64,000 nt of DNA, from assembly GCA_015179045.1 (NCBI GenBank), contig WHUZ01000005.1:1550001-1614000 (forward strand), written 5' to 3'. Under the pieces are notes generated by a model that saw nothing but the letters and a program-made list of their open reading frames with translations, ran no database searches and was not told the DNA's origin. Position numbers and translations under genes: made by a program. The DNA is from Kalaharituber pfeilii (taxonomy: Eukaryota > Ascomycota > Pezizomycetes > Pezizales > Pezizaceae). Positions 1-12,821 of the stretch are shown in pieces. Each line of letters starts with the position of its first letter. Positions within the stretch are counted from its first letter, which is position 1.

Positions 1-3000
1 CCAGCATCATCACTTCCACCAGCACCATCACTTCCGCCAGCATCAACACTTCCGCCAGCATCATCACTTCCGCCAACATCAACACTTCCAATACTCTCCG
101 GGGGTGGCCCAAGTGCCGGAGCTGTAGCTCCAACCATCATTCCATCATTGTGGCAAAGATCGCTTGAGATAGCTCAGATTAAGTTATCAGAAAAGGAGTT
201 ACCACCTCTGATTCTCACCCAGCATACATGTCAACCAGCAAGCGAGATTGTTCAGTTGACAATAGATGACTTGCAGACTACTATTAATCATCAGCAGAAT
301 GGCAAATCTGTGGCACGTTTGCAAGAAATTCTCAAAATCTTTGACAAGTATGCAAAAACTGTGGATACAGCAATACAGCATAGTCCGGAAGTCACAGCCT
401 TGGTTTGGGCAGGGATGAGAGGAATGTTGCAGGTTTGTTTTCTTGCAATAGTATTTTTTTTTTTTTTGGCGCAGCTGATTGACCACTGGTAGGTTGCTTT
501 AAATTATATGGAGATTACAGAGAGCCTTGAACAGGTTATTACTACAATTGTAGAGAAGATAGCGCTGTGCGATTTTTATGCCAGTGTATATATGGAAATA
601 TCCAAAACTGTTTTGTCTTCCACTGCCAGTTCTACAGCAACACAGCATCTTCAACAAATGCTAGATTCCGTTTTGCCAGAATTTTACGCTGCTGTTCTAG
701 TTTTCTCAGTTAAGGCTCGCCAGTATTTTGACCCTTCGGCCACTAAGGCAACAAAGCTAGCACTCATATTGCAGCCCTTTGCTATTGAGTTCCAGCCATT
801 CATTGATGATATCACTGAAAAGGAAAAATGTGTTCAAGAGTGTGCAGACATGGCTACAATGAAAAGGATCATGGGCCAATCTGAGATGCTTATGCAGATA
901 CAAAATCTTCTCAGTCATGTTCAATCAACAGTAGCACCGTTAACCAAGCTCGATGAGCTCATTAACAATACTGAACTTCGCAGGATCCACAAATTGCTAC
1001 AGATACTATCCCCACTAGAGTCTCCAAAGCGACATCAGGATGTGCGGTCTACTCGGGTTGAGGGCACAGGCACCTGGCTACTGCAACACAACTGTTTCTG
1101 TCAGTGGCGTGACAGCACAGTACAAGATGCAAATAACCGCATTTTGTGCTGTTATGGTGCACCAGGTGCTGGGAAGACAATGATAAGGTATTGCATCCAT
1201 AAAAAATAAGGGCGTAACACTAATTATGCTTTACATCTATGTAGTTCCATTGTGATTGATGATCTTATATCCCAATATCTTCGACAAAATATAGGCATTG
1301 CTTTTCTATATTGCGACTATCGAGACCAAGAAAGCCAGACAGTAGTCAATATCCTCGGCAGCCTTCTTAAGCAGTTTTTAACAGCTCTACCACGAGTACC
1401 AGATGTAGTGATAGGCATACTGGAATCTATCCAACACCAGGACAAGAAAATAGAGCTTGAGCACATTTTCAAAATACTCAAGATTACTTTACCTAAGTTT
1501 GACCGCAGCTTTGTTTGCATAGATGCTCTAGATGAGTTAGACCTCAAGATGCAAAAAAGTCTCCTTGAAGTGCTTCGAAGTGAATTCAATACTACCTGGA
1601 TATTCCTCACCGGGAGACCTCATATACAGCCAGCGGTCAACACATATCTAGGTCTTGGTACTGAACAGCAACATTCAATTGAAATCGTGGCTAATGCAGA
1701 TGATATCCGAGCTTATATCAATCATGCTATTGCAGAGGATACAGACCCGGATGCCATGACTGAACCGCTGAAAGCTCATATTTCGACTGCAATTATAGAA
1801 AAATCTCAAGGAATGTTCCTGCTTCCTGTTTTACATATCAGCATGATCCTTGGCCACAAGACAATAAGCAGGAGGAGGAGGGCATTGCAAGAGTTACCAG
1901 CAGGCCTTCCTGAGGCTCTCGCATGCATGGTTGAAAGAATTAAGTCGCGGGCTAGTGCTGAACTGGGCATGCGAATACTGATGTGGCTGCATCTTGCCTA
2001 CCGACCACTAAAGTTAGAAGAGCTCAACCATGCACTTGCAGTGGAGCCAGGTGATACCACATTGGATGAAGAGAATATTCCTTCAAAGAAAGTATTGCTA
2101 GAATGCTGCATTGGACTGGTTCATTTGGATAAGGAGACAATGACTGTTCGGTTTGTGCACTATTCAGTGGAGGAATATTTCAAGGAACATGCCAGCACAT
2201 ACTTCCCTACCAGATACGGTACTGCGGCAGAGACCTGTTTGACGTACCTTAACTTTGATCAGCTAGCTCACCCTTGTACGACGATTGATGTGCTGAAGCA
2301 ACAAATGCAAGACTTTCCCTTCTTGGAATATGCAGCAGGCTATTGGGGTCACTATGCACGACAGGAGCAGTGCAATACTTCGGTTGGAGAGCTTGCTTTG
2401 AAGTTGCTACGATGGGGGAGGGAGGAGCCCCATTCTGCTTTACAGGTGTTGCACCATATATATTTGAGGCGTAAAAATCATTATAGTGGTGCATTGACAA
2501 AGCGATTGTTAGGCATACATGTAGCTTCTTTCTTCGGACTGGAGGTATACATGACGCCTTTGATTAATGAGCCTCAGGACTGGAACTCAAGAGACCAAGA
2601 TGGCCGTACACCACTGATATGGGCAGCTATAGAAGGGCATGAGGCTGTTGTGAAGATGCTTATTGAGTGCAAGCATGTTGATATCTTTGCAAAAGACAAG
2701 AGATTTAAGCGGACACCTTGGTCATGGGCAGCTAGTTATGGGCATGAGGCCGTTGTGAAGCTGTTTATTGAGTGCGAGAATGTGAATGCTGACGAGAAGG
2801 ATAATAGCAACTGGACACCATTGGCAAATGCAGCTCTCGCAGGACATGCAGCTGTTGTGCAGCTGCTTGTTGAGTGCAAGAGTGTAGATGCCAACTCAAA
2901 GGATCGTCTTGATAGGACGCCATTGTCATTTGCGGCTATGAATGGAAATGAAGAAGTTGTACGAGTGCTTCTTTCCAGTAAGTATGAGAAGGTGGATGTC

Positions 3001-4143
3001 AACCCAAAGGATTGTAAGGGTAAGACGCCGTTGGTACAGGCAGTTCTGTCGGGACGTGAGGCCGTTGTACGACTGCTTGTTGAGCATGAAAGAGTGGATG
3101 TCAACTCAAAAAACAATCTTGGTATGACACCATTGGCAGCAGCAGCTGAACTTGGACATGAGGCCATTGTGAAGCTGCTTCTTGCACACAAGGATATAGA
3201 CGTCACGTCAAAGGATGATAGGGGCAACACACCATTGGTATTGGCAGTTACAAATGGACATGAGAGTGTTGTGAAGCTGCTTGTTGAGCGAGAGGATGCA
3301 GATGTCAACTCACATGTACCTGAACTCGAAATGATGCCATTGCATTGGGCAGCTGAACGTGGATATGGGGACATTGTGCAACTCCTCATCAAGCGTGAGG
3401 ATGTGGATGTGAACTTAAAGGATACATCCTTTGGCAAGACGGCATTGTTATGGGCAGCCCAACGTGGACATGCAGCCATTGTGAAGCTGCTTATTGAGTG
3501 CAAAGATGTGGATGTCAATTCCAAGGACGAACGTGGCCTGAACGCATTGTCACTGGCAGTTACTAATAGACATGAGGAGATTGTGCGACTGCTTGTTGAG
3601 CAAAAGGACGTAGATGTCAACCCAAAGGGCACTGGCAGGATGACGAGCATGACACCGCTGGTAATGGCAGCCAGTAGTGGATGTGAGGGTATTGCGAAGC
3701 TGCTTCTTGAGCGCAAGGATGTGGATGCAGACTCACAGGACTGTAATGGTCAAACACCATTGTCATGGGCAGCTGAATGGGGACATGAGGCCATTGCGAA
3801 GCTGCTTCTTGAGCGCAAAGATGTGAATGTCAACTCAAAGGATAATGATGGTCAGACCCCATTGTTATGGGCGGCTAAACGCGGACGTGAGGCCATTGTG
3901 AAGCTTTTCCTTGAGTGTAAAGATGTGGATGTCAACTCAAAGGATAATGATGGTCAGACCCCGTTGTCATGGGCAGCTAAACGTGGCCATGAAGCCATTG
4001 TGCAACTGCTTGTTGGGCGAGATGAGGTGGACGTCAACTCAAAGGACAATAGAGGTCGGACGCCGTTGGCATTGGCAGCTGAACATGGACATGAGGCCAT
4101 TGAGAAGCTCCTAAGTGGACACCTGGGCGCTATTTCTCACTAA
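1..4143 (+). CDS. NACHT-ankyrin STAND protein A (5'-partial, 3 exons)
   Basis: Likely an NLR-type signal-transducing NTPase, used by fungi in non-self recognition; the ligand is unknown. The reading frame is open from base 1, so the start lies outside the window. Spliced exons are 1-432, 493-1187 and 1245-4143, giving 1341 visible codons. The introns (433-492, 1188-1244) are GT-AG and join the conserved segments MLQ/VALNYMEITE and GKTMI/SSIVIDD in frame. Order: Pro/Ala/Ser/Thr linker, fungal STAND N-terminal region, NACHT with Walker A GAPGAGKT and Walker B VCIDALDE, winged-helix-like region, then 15 ankyrin repeats of about 34 residues ending at LGAISH. No internal stop is seen. It is nearly identical to gene B, from which it differs by one ankyrin repeat and scattered substitutions. 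Domain calls come from motifs read by eye. Confidence 0.88.
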
Positions 4144-4706
4144 ATGTAGATGTTTCTTTTGCTTTTAATACTTATATGATATAGAGTTACTTGAGTGGAC
4201 TTCAAGTAGGAAGTCCCATGTCTTGTATGCTTTTCGTTTCTGAGTTTATATCTCTCCTCGAACTAAGTGCACTGTTCGAACTATTTATGGACCACTAATA
4301 CCTTACTTCAATGTTCATTTAACACTATCCGAGGATTTTAATGTTGCCTACGGCCAAGCAAGGCGGAGGCGGAAAATAGTAGTCTAGGCATGAGAACAAG
4401 CAGCACTCGAGCAAGTGTGTCGAGCAAGTATAGAAGTGATCATGAGGTCGCAGTTGGTCAAGTGTGTCGAGCAAATTGCTGTCCGGGAAGTAGTTGAGCT
4501 AAAAATATATAGCCATATTACTATCACTAGTTCTCGTGAGCGATTTGACTTCTCATGAGGCACCGACCAATAAATGCTAATGCACATGCAATAATGCCTG
4601 GAGATCCTTGCCTGGGCGGGAACTGGGAACTGGTGATCTGCATTACGACTACCGACCAGCTGGGGCCGACTGTTGTCTTCCTGATTTGGTAATGTCCCTT
4701 AACTGT
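1..4706 (+). repeat. Segmental duplication, copy A
   Basis: Gene A and about 560 bp of 3' flank are repeated with very high identity at about 8480-13386. Homology stops abruptly after the shared string ending TGTCCCTTAACTGT at 4706 and 13386, beyond which the two flanks are unrelated. The left end lies outside the window. The copies are in direct orientation, offset by 8575 bp in the first exons and 8678 bp after the ankyrin array. Confidence 0.92.
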
Positions 4707-5811
4707 CGCACTTCCTACTCAGACGTCGCAAATACAAATGCCAGACTATCTATTCAACAGCATAATCCTGCTCAGCTCAATACATCTATCTTTTCAGTTC
4801 CATACGCAGCACTCACGAGTGGGGAAGTTCATTAATATTTTGGCTACATCGATATTATTCAGTCGCTTGAACAATATTGCAGGAGCGGAAAATATGCAGG
4901 CTCTGTTGGAAGAGCCTAGTTTGGAGGATAGTGAATGCGGTGTTGGTGGGGTAGTCTGAATGGTGAGGAAGATAGAAGTAGGTATATCACTTAATTTGTA
5001 TTGGAGGTCGCACAGGTTGTCGAAATCGACTGTTGTCCGCGGCGGCGGTACGGGAGACAGTAGGTATAAGATGAGAAGTTTACCCTCCGAACTAACCTAT
5101 AGTTAGGTGAAGTGGAAATGCTGTTATCTCTAGTGATGGAGGTAACAACAAACGGTATGGAGAGGTATAAAAATTGAGGGCCCCGGTTCGATTCCCGGCT
5201 GGGGAAGAGTTTGTCCAACATCTCCAACTAAAGATGGACCGTAATGATCTGGTTCCATAAGATTACACTTTAGTGGAACAAGGGCAGCCTATATTTGTTT
5301 ATTTTGCCATTTTTTTTTATTTTTAAATTTCTTTTTTTCAAACGGTACTATACAGTATTCATAGAAGATGTGTACTGTAGAATGGAAAAGCGAATACACG
5401 TTCGATCGTATCACGTTGGATAACACTCAGTTTCGTTGTGGTGGGGTGCCTCGGGGTAGATTTTGTACGATGCGTAGCATTCATTACGTGTGAGCTGCAA
5501 TATCTCGCAACCAGTGTGATATGCACATTATTTATTACTCGTATATATGTAGGGCGTGGAAAAGCCTGGGGTGGGGGGGGAGTGATAGGGACCCCTGTTA
5601 TCATACACTACGTAATGTCCAAATCTCTGGGGCTTATCCTCTATCCCTGGGCCGGAGTGACATGCGTCCGAGGCGCCCCCCCGGTTGCTGTGGACCATTA
5701 TTGATACAATATTTCAATATACACAGTGAACCGGGGGGCTAGGGGAGGGGGGTGCTCATCTCGAGCGCATGTCGCGGCGGCCCATGGAATACTAATACAG
5801 TAAGGTATGTA
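4707..5811. other. Intergenic: SINE-like copy and imperfect palindrome
   Basis: No gene is supported here. The stretch holds a SINE-like copy (about 5085-5260) and an imperfect inverted repeat at about 5640-5795, whose arms share GGGCC and GACATGCG motifs around C-rich and G-rich runs. The short frames have no recognisable products. Confidence 0.6.
5085..5260 (+). repeat. SINE-like repeat copy 1 (B-box-like motif)
   Basis: Contains GGTTCGATTCCCGGC, which resembles a tRNA T-arm/pol III B-box, preceded by a block reading ATGGAGAGGTATA and followed by CTGGGGAAGAG. The same blocks recur in the same order at 15210-15445, 18318-18480 and 24440-24690 (all reversed). No complete tRNA fold is present, so this is an interspersed, probably tRNA-derived repeat and not a tRNA gene. 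Confidence 0.65.
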
Positions 5812-7650
5812 CTGTCGCTTACCTATTAGTGACCGAGCACCTATTAGTGACCGATCTCTTGGCACTCCTCCTCGTACAACTTCTACATGCAATATCTTCG
5901 GCGTCAAGCATGCTAGCAACATGAGGTAAATTGCAGAATATACAGCAGGTGCACCTGAATATTTGGAGGTTATTTCATGGCCACACTATATATACATCTT
6001 TTGTAATTCAGTGATATGCAGAGCAAGTATAGCATTCTACCCCCCCTTGCATAGCGAAGGATAGTATACACTAAATATTATATGACTCTCCTCAACTATA
6101 GCTCTTCACACTCTCAAGTGGCTATAGAAGAAGATAGCTAACTTAAATGGTAATAGGATAAGGCTGCTCTGAATTTCGGTAGCCTCAAAGCAGTCACTGA
6201 AATGGCCGAAAATGCCGGAAGTGCCAAAACTTCCAATATACTCTTCTATTACTTGCAACAAGCAACTACATATACTAAAAATAACAGGATTAATAGTTAT
6301 AAGACTACTCTTATGATTACGATAGTATGTAATATAATTGGGAGTGTTGGCTACTAGGAAAACATCCTCAAGAATAGTATAGTATATTTCAGGACTGATA
6401 GTATTAATTGCTAGGAAAAATACTCTTATGAGTGCGACAGCCTCTAGTAGGATAATAGGATTGGTAGACCTGATAGGTATCTATACCAACGATAGTATAT
6501 AGCTGCAGAATTCGCTGATATAGAAGTACCCTGATGGCTATAATAGCATATACCTAACTGACAAAATTAGTTGATGAAATGAACTTCTTACTATATCAAC
6601 ATTGATAGCATATACCATAGTTGATAGAGGAGGTAAGAATAATAGTATTACTGCCATATACATCTATATAGAATGATATAGGGAGTAATACTAACAAAAA
6701 TTTAGTATTTCTTATAGTAATATAATAAGTGGAATTGTGTCTGGATATATAATGACCTCATAGGTATAATTAGCTGCAAGAACTTCTGTCAGGGTGGTTA
6801 GTGTCTTGTTATAGGTTCACCACAACCATACGGTGAGCAGTCAGTGGATGCACATATGCAAGTGATATATGAGCTGACAGTACTAGCGACGGTGCTGGTG
6901 AGAGTGCCGGCGCTGGCATCGCAGTCACATAAATGAGTGCTATATGAGCTACGCAGAGGACTAGCATATGTAGAGCACTCAGGACAAGGTCTATAGAGAG
7001 TAATGGTACTCTGATATTGAAGTAGCAGCAATTGGTATAAATTTGTGCTTGCTGATAGAATATAGCAATCAAAGAATTAGTTCATCATATATCTACTACT
7101 TTAGTTATATAAAACACTATTGATTATATCAAGAGCATAGAAATGCTGCTTTTAGAGTGGTATATTAGTTGCAGTGGAGTATATTATGTGTGCAGCAGGA
7201 CATACTGGCGCGTTTAACACTTCCGGCACTTTCAGATATTTTGGTAACTGCTTTTGAGGCTACAGAAATCCACAGCGACTTATCCTACCATCATTTAGGT
7301 GAGCTGCCCTTCTTCTATAGTCACTTGAGAGTGCAAAGAGCTGTAGTTGAGGATAGGTATATAGTATTTAGTGTATGCTATCCTTCACTATGCAAAGGGG
7401 GGGTAAGAATGCTATACTTGCTCTGCATATCATTGAATTACAAAAGATGTATATATAGTGTGGCCATCAAATAACCTCCAAATATTCAGGTGCACCTGCT
7501 GTATATTCTGCAATTTACCTCATGCTGCTAGCATGCCTGACGCCGAAGATATTGCATGTAGAAGTTGTACGAGGAGGAGTGCCAAGAGATCGGTCACTAA
7601 TAGGTGCTCGGTCACTAATAGGTGCTCGGTCACTAATAGGTAAGCGACAG
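5812..7650. mobile_element. Element with about 430-bp terminal inverted repeats and TA duplication
   Basis: The left arm (5812 to about 6235) is the reverse complement of the right arm (about 7210 to 7650). Both tips read CTGTCGCTTACC inward, and the flanks carry TA at 5810-5811 and 7651-7652. Just inside the tips are tandem 18-bp units (CGGTCACTAATAGGTGCT), two on the left and three on the right. The centre (about 6240-7200) is AT-rich and has no transposase-like frame. Part of it (about 6800-6980) resembles repeats near 19320 and 20230. It is best called a non-autonomous long-TIR DNA element; the TA duplication would fit Tc1/mariner, but no superfamily is proven. Confidence 0.82.
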
Positions 7651-8278
7651 TAGCCGATTTCCTTCATTCTTGAGAAAAGCGTTGGACCACTCATGGCTGA
7701 CTTTTTGCAAATTTGCCAGTTGTGCAGCCAACCCGGCAAGGCTTACTGCTTCCATGATTGTGGTGGAGATAAAAGTGGATTAATTCTAGGAATCCATCAC
7801 AATCATGACAATATGGCACCCCGCTGCACATTCTCCGGTACATATGCTGCTGTCACGAGAGCTCTATTCTGCTTGCAATTATCCTGCATGTCTTACAATA
7901 TGCTTCGCCATCCAGTCAACCTAGCTCGGCCTCCATGCTTGCTCTTCATTCCACTTTGCAGCGTAGAATGCAGAGCTGAAATCAGGATATTCGGCATCCA
8001 GGATATTCGGCATCGGCATGAGCTGGCTGATAGCGTACTGATCTGCATCCCGCTCGATCCCTGCATCCACCCTGTATCATAACATTGGTCTCCCAATATA
8101 AATTGCGAAGTCGGCCAATATAGGTACAATCTGCGGCTAAGCAATTTGTGACACAACAATTGCAGGGGGAATAGCACATCGCAGCCCCATGGGAATCAAA
8201 CTTGATCTCAATAATACATAATATTCATCACTGTAAGCATCTCCTTTAATGACAATAACAAAAGGATAAACATTCAGC
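7651..8278. other. Upstream region of gene B
   Basis: 628 bp between the long-TIR element and the start codon of gene B. It presumably contains the promoter and 5' UTR. No TATA or CCAAT element stood out, and the small frames here have no recognisable domain. Confidence 0.5.
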
Positions 8279-11200
8279 ATGAGCGGGCGAAAGAAAATAT
8301 CAATCTTTCGCAAGGATTTTAATTGGCGCCAGCCCTTCAAGTTACAGAAGTCAGGTTCGACAGTGCAACAGACCTTGTCGCCGAGCACCTCGAACAATCA
8401 ACAGGCGACGAGATCAAAATCCCGGCTTCGATGGCTTTCCAAAAGCTCGAACTCTTCCACTCCTGTGGTAGTTTCACCTGCCATACCTACTGCAGCATCA
8501 ACACTTCCTGCAGCATCAACACTTCCGCCAGCATCAACACTTCTGCCAGCATCAACACTTCCGCCAGCATCAACACTTCCGGCAGTATCAACACTTCCGC
8601 CAGCATCAACACTTCCGGCAGTATCAACACTTCCGCCAGCATCAACACTTCCGCCAGCATCAACACTTCCAATACTCTCCGGGGGTGGCCCAAGTGCCGG
8701 AGCTGCAGCTCCAACCATCATTCCATCATTGTGGCAAAGATCGCTTGAGATAGCTCAGATTAAGTTATCAGAAAAGGAATTACCACCTCTGAACCTCACC
8801 CAGCATACATTTCAACCAGCAAGCGAGATTGTTCAGTTGACAATAGATGACTTGCAGGCTACTATCGATCATCAGCAGAATGGCAAATCTGTGGCACGTT
8901 TGCAAGAAATTCTCAAAATTTTTGACAAGTATGCAAAAACTGTGGATACAGCAATACAGCATAGTCCGGAAGTCACAGCCTTGGTTTGGGCAGGGATGAG
9001 AGGAATGTTGCAGGTTTGTTTTCTTGCAATAGTATTTTTTTTTTCGCAGCTGATTGACCACTGATAGGTTGCTTTAAATTATATGGAGATTACAGAGAGC
9101 CTTGAACAGGTTATTACTACAATTGTGGAGAAGGTAGCGCTGTGCGATTTTTATGCCAGTGTATATATGGAAATATCCAAAACTGTTTTGTCTTCCACTG
9201 CCAGTTCTACAGCAACACAGCATCTTCAACAAATGCTAGATTCCGTTTTGCCAGAATTTTACGCTGCTGTTCTAGTTTTCTCAGTTAAGGCTCGCCAGTA
9301 TTTTGACCCTTCGGCCACTAAGGCAACAAAGCTAGCACTCATATTGCAGCCCTTTGCTATTGAGTTCCAGCCATTCATTGATGATATCACTGAAAAGGAA
9401 AAATGTGTTCAAGAGTGTGCAGACATGGCTACAATGAAAAGGATCATGGGCCAATCTGAGATGCTTATGCAGATACAAAATCTTCTCAGTCATGTTCAAT
9501 CAACAGTAGCACCGTTAACCAAGCTCGATGAGCTCATTAACAATACTGAACTTCGCAGGATCCACAAATTGCTACAGATACTATCCCCACTAGAGTCTCC
9601 AAAGCGACATCAGGATGTGCGGTCTACTCGGGTTGAGGGCACAGGCACCTGGCTACTGCAACACAACTGTTTCTGTCAGTGGCGTGACAGCACAGTACAA
9701 GATGCAAATAACCGCATTTTGTGCTGTTATGGTGCACCAGGTGCTGGGAAGACAATGATAAGGTATTGCATACATAATAAAATAAGGACGTAACACTAAT
9801 TATGCTTTACATCTATGTAGTTCCATTGTGATTGATGATCTTATATCCCAATATCTTCGACACAATATAGGCATTGCTTTTCTATATTGCGACTATCGAG
9901 ACCAAGAAAGCCAGACAGTAGTCAATATCCTCGGCAGCCTTCTTAAGCAGTTTCTAACAGCTCTACCACGAGTACCAGATGGGGTTATAGGCATACTGGA
10001 ATCTATTCAACGCCAGGACAAGAAAGTAGAGCTTGAGCACATTTTCAAAATACTCAAGATTACTTTACCTAAGTTTGACCGCAGCTTTGTTTGCATAGAT
10101 GCTCTAGATGAGTTAGACCTCAAGATGCAAAAAAGTCTCCTTGAAGTGCTTCGAAGTGAATTCAATACTACCTGGATATTCCTCACCGGGAGACCTCATA
10201 TACAGCCAGCGGTCAACACATATCTAGGTCTTGGTACTGAACAGCAACATTCAATTGAAATCGTGGCTAATGCAGATGATATCCGAGCTTATATCAATCA
10301 TGCCATTGCAGAGGATACAGACCCGGATGCCATGACTGAACAGCTGAAAGCTCATATTTTGAGTGCAGTGATAGAAAAATCTCAAGGGATGTTCCTGCTT
10401 CCTGTTTTACATATCAGCATGATCCTTGGCCACAAGACAATAAGCAGGAGGAGGAGGGCACTGCAAGAGTTACCGGCAGGCCTTCCTGAGGCTCTCGCAT
10501 GCATGGTTGAAAGAATTAAGTCGCGGGCTAGTGCTGAACTGGGCATGCGAATACTGATGTGGCTGCATCTTGCCTACCGACCACTAAAGTTAGAAGAGCT
10601 CAACCATGCACTTGCAGTGGAGCCAGGTGATGCCACATTGGATGAAGAGAATATTCCTTCAAAGAAAGTATTGCTAGAATGCTGCATTGGACTGGTTCAT
10701 TTGGATAAGGAGACAATGACTGTTCGGTTTGTGCACTATTCAGTGGAGGAATATTTCAAGGAACATGCCAGCACATACTTCCCTACCAGATACAGTACTG
10801 TGGCAGAGACCTGTTTGACGTACCTTAACTTTGATCAGCTAGCTCACCCTTGTACCACGATTGATGTGTTGAAGCAACAAATGCAAGACTTTCCCTTCTT
10901 GGAATATGCAGCAGGCTATTGGGGTCACTATGCACGACAGGAGCAGTGCAATACTTCGGTTGGAGAGCTTGCTTTGAAGTTGCTACGATGGGGGAGGGAG
11001 GAGCCCCATTCTGCTTTCCAGGTGTTGCACCATATATATTTGAGGCGTGAAAATCATTATAGTAGTGCATTGACAAAGCGATTGTTAGGCATACACGTAG
11101 CTTCTTTCTTCGGATTGGAGGTATACATGACGGCTTTGATTAATGAGCCTCAGGACTGGAATTCAAGAGACCAAGATGGCCGTACACCACTGATATGGGC

Positions 11201-12821
11201 AGCTATAGAAGGGCATGAGGCTGTTGTGAAGATGCTTATTGAGTGCAAGCATGTTGATATCTTTGCAAAAGACAAGAGATACAAGCGGACACCTTGGTCA
11301 TGGGCAGCTGGTTATGGACATGAGGCCATTGTGAAGCTGTTTATTGAGTGCGAGAATGTGAATGCTGACGAGAAGGATAATAGCAACTGGACAGCATTGG
11401 CAAATGCAGCTCTCGAAGGACATGCAGCTGTTGTGCAGCTGCTTGTTGAGTGCGAGAGTGTAGATGCCAACTCAAAGGATCCTCTTGATAGGACGCCATT
11501 GTCATTTGCGGCTATGAATGGAAATGAAGAAGTTGTACGAGTGCTTCTTTCCAGTAAGTATGAGAAGGTGGATGTCAACCCAAAGGATTGTAAGGGTAAG
11601 ACGCCGTTGGCACAGGCAGTTCTGTCAAGACGTGAGGCCGTTGTACGACTGCTTGTTGAGCATGAAAGAGTGGATGTCAACTCAAAAAACAATCTTGGTA
11701 TGACACCATTGGCAGCAGCAGCTGAACTTGGACATGAGGCCATTGTGAAGCTGCTTCTTGCACACAAGGATATAGACGTCACGTCAAAGGATGATAGGGG
11801 CAACACACCATTGGTATTGGCAGTTACAAATGGACATGAGAGTGTTGTGAAGCTGCTTGTTGAGCGAGAGGATGCAGATGTCAACTCACATGTACCTGAA
11901 CTCAGAATGATGCCATTGCATTGGGCGGCTGAACGTGGATATGGGGACATTGTGCAACTCCTCATTAAGCGTGAGGATGTGGATGTGAACTTAAAGGATA
12001 CATCCTTTGGCAAGACGGCATTGTTATGGGCAGCCCAACGTGGACATGCAGCCATTGTGAAGCTGCTTATTGAGTGCAAAGATGTGGTTGTCAATTCCAA
12101 GGACGAACGTGGCCTGAACGCATTGTCACTGGCAGTTGGCGATAGACATGAGGAGGTTGTGCGACTGCTTGTTGAGCAAAAGGACGTAGATGTCAACCCA
12201 AAGGGCACTAGCAGGCTGACGAGCATGACACCGCTGGTATTGGCAGCCAGTAGTGGATGTGAGGGTATTGCGAAGCTGCTTCTTGAGCGCAAGGATGTGG
12301 ATGCAGACTCACAGGACTATATTGGTAAAACACCATTGTCATGGGCGGCTGGATCGGGACATGAGGCCATTGCGAAGCTGCTTCTCGAGCGCAAAGATGT
12401 GAATGTCAACTCAAAGGATATTGATGGTCAGACCCCGTTGTTATATGCGGCTAAACGCGGATGTGAGGCCGTTGTGAAGCTTTTCCTTGAGTGTAAAGAT
12501 GTGGATGTCAACTCAAAGGATAATGGTGGTCAGACCCCGTTGTCATGGGCAGCCAAACGTGGCCATGAGGCCATTGTGCAACTGCTTGTTGGGCAAGATG
12601 ATGTGGATGTGAACTCAAAGGATAATGATGGTCAGACCCCGTTGTCATGGGCAGCTAAACGTGGCCATGAGGCCATTGTGCAACTGCTTGTTGGGCGAGA
12701 TGAGGTGGACGTCAGCTCAAAGGACAATAGAGGTCGGACGCCGTTGGCATTGGCAGCTGAACATGGACATGAGGCCATTGAGAAGCTCCTAAGTGGACAC
12801 CTGGGCGCTATTTCTCACTAA
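8279..12821 (+). CDS. NACHT-ankyrin STAND protein B (complete, 3 exons)
   Basis: Complete NLR-type STAND protein of 1476 aa. Exons are 8279-9013, 9068-9762 and 9821-12821; introns are 54 and 58 bp, both GT-AG, and the second carries a branch-site-like CTAAT. The start MSGRKK matches MSGQKS in paralogue C. Layout: basic N-terminus (1-70), a TLPPAS-type linker (about 73-130), a fungal STAND N-terminal domain (about 150-420), NACHT with Walker A GAPGAGKT near residue 467 and Walker B VCIDALDEL near 565, then 16 ankyrin repeats from about residue 926 to the end. By family knowledge, the NTPase would oligomerise on ligand binding by the repeats. Repeats 14 and 15 are almost identical at the DNA level and mark a recent 102-bp gain relative to gene A. 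The N-terminal effector type is not recognised with certainty; it resembles NACHT_N/DUF7708-like regions. Confidence 0.9.
8490..8670 (+). repeat. 18-bp coding minisatellite (TLPPAS linker) in gene B
   Basis: About nine to ten tandem copies of GCATCAACACTTCCGCCA and close variants encode a Ser/Thr/Pro/Ala linker between the basic N-terminus and the STAND N-terminal domain. The 18-bp period keeps the frame whatever the copy number. Gene A shows the tail of the same array at 1-90. Paralogue C has an unrelated 18-bp array at the same place. Confidence 0.9.

Noticed and set aside
2736..3716. Long minus-strand open frame of 326 codons, with a twin at 11312-12292
   Set aside because: It is the antisense of the ankyrin array in genes A and B. 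Its Ser/Thr-rich repetitive product mirrors the repeat codons and has no support of its own.
4608..4959. Small plus-strand frames after gene A
   Set aside because: They cross the boundary where the A/B duplication ends and have no recognisable motif or splice support.
5175..5200. Possible tRNA gene (GGTTCGATTCCCGGC)
   Set aside because: No acceptor stem, D-arm or anticodon arm can be placed around it, and the motif recurs within a longer interspersed repeat, so it is treated as a SINE-like B-box.
8490..8670. CRISPR-like array
   Set aside because: The units are contiguous 18-bp coding repeats without spacers in a eukaryotic gene.
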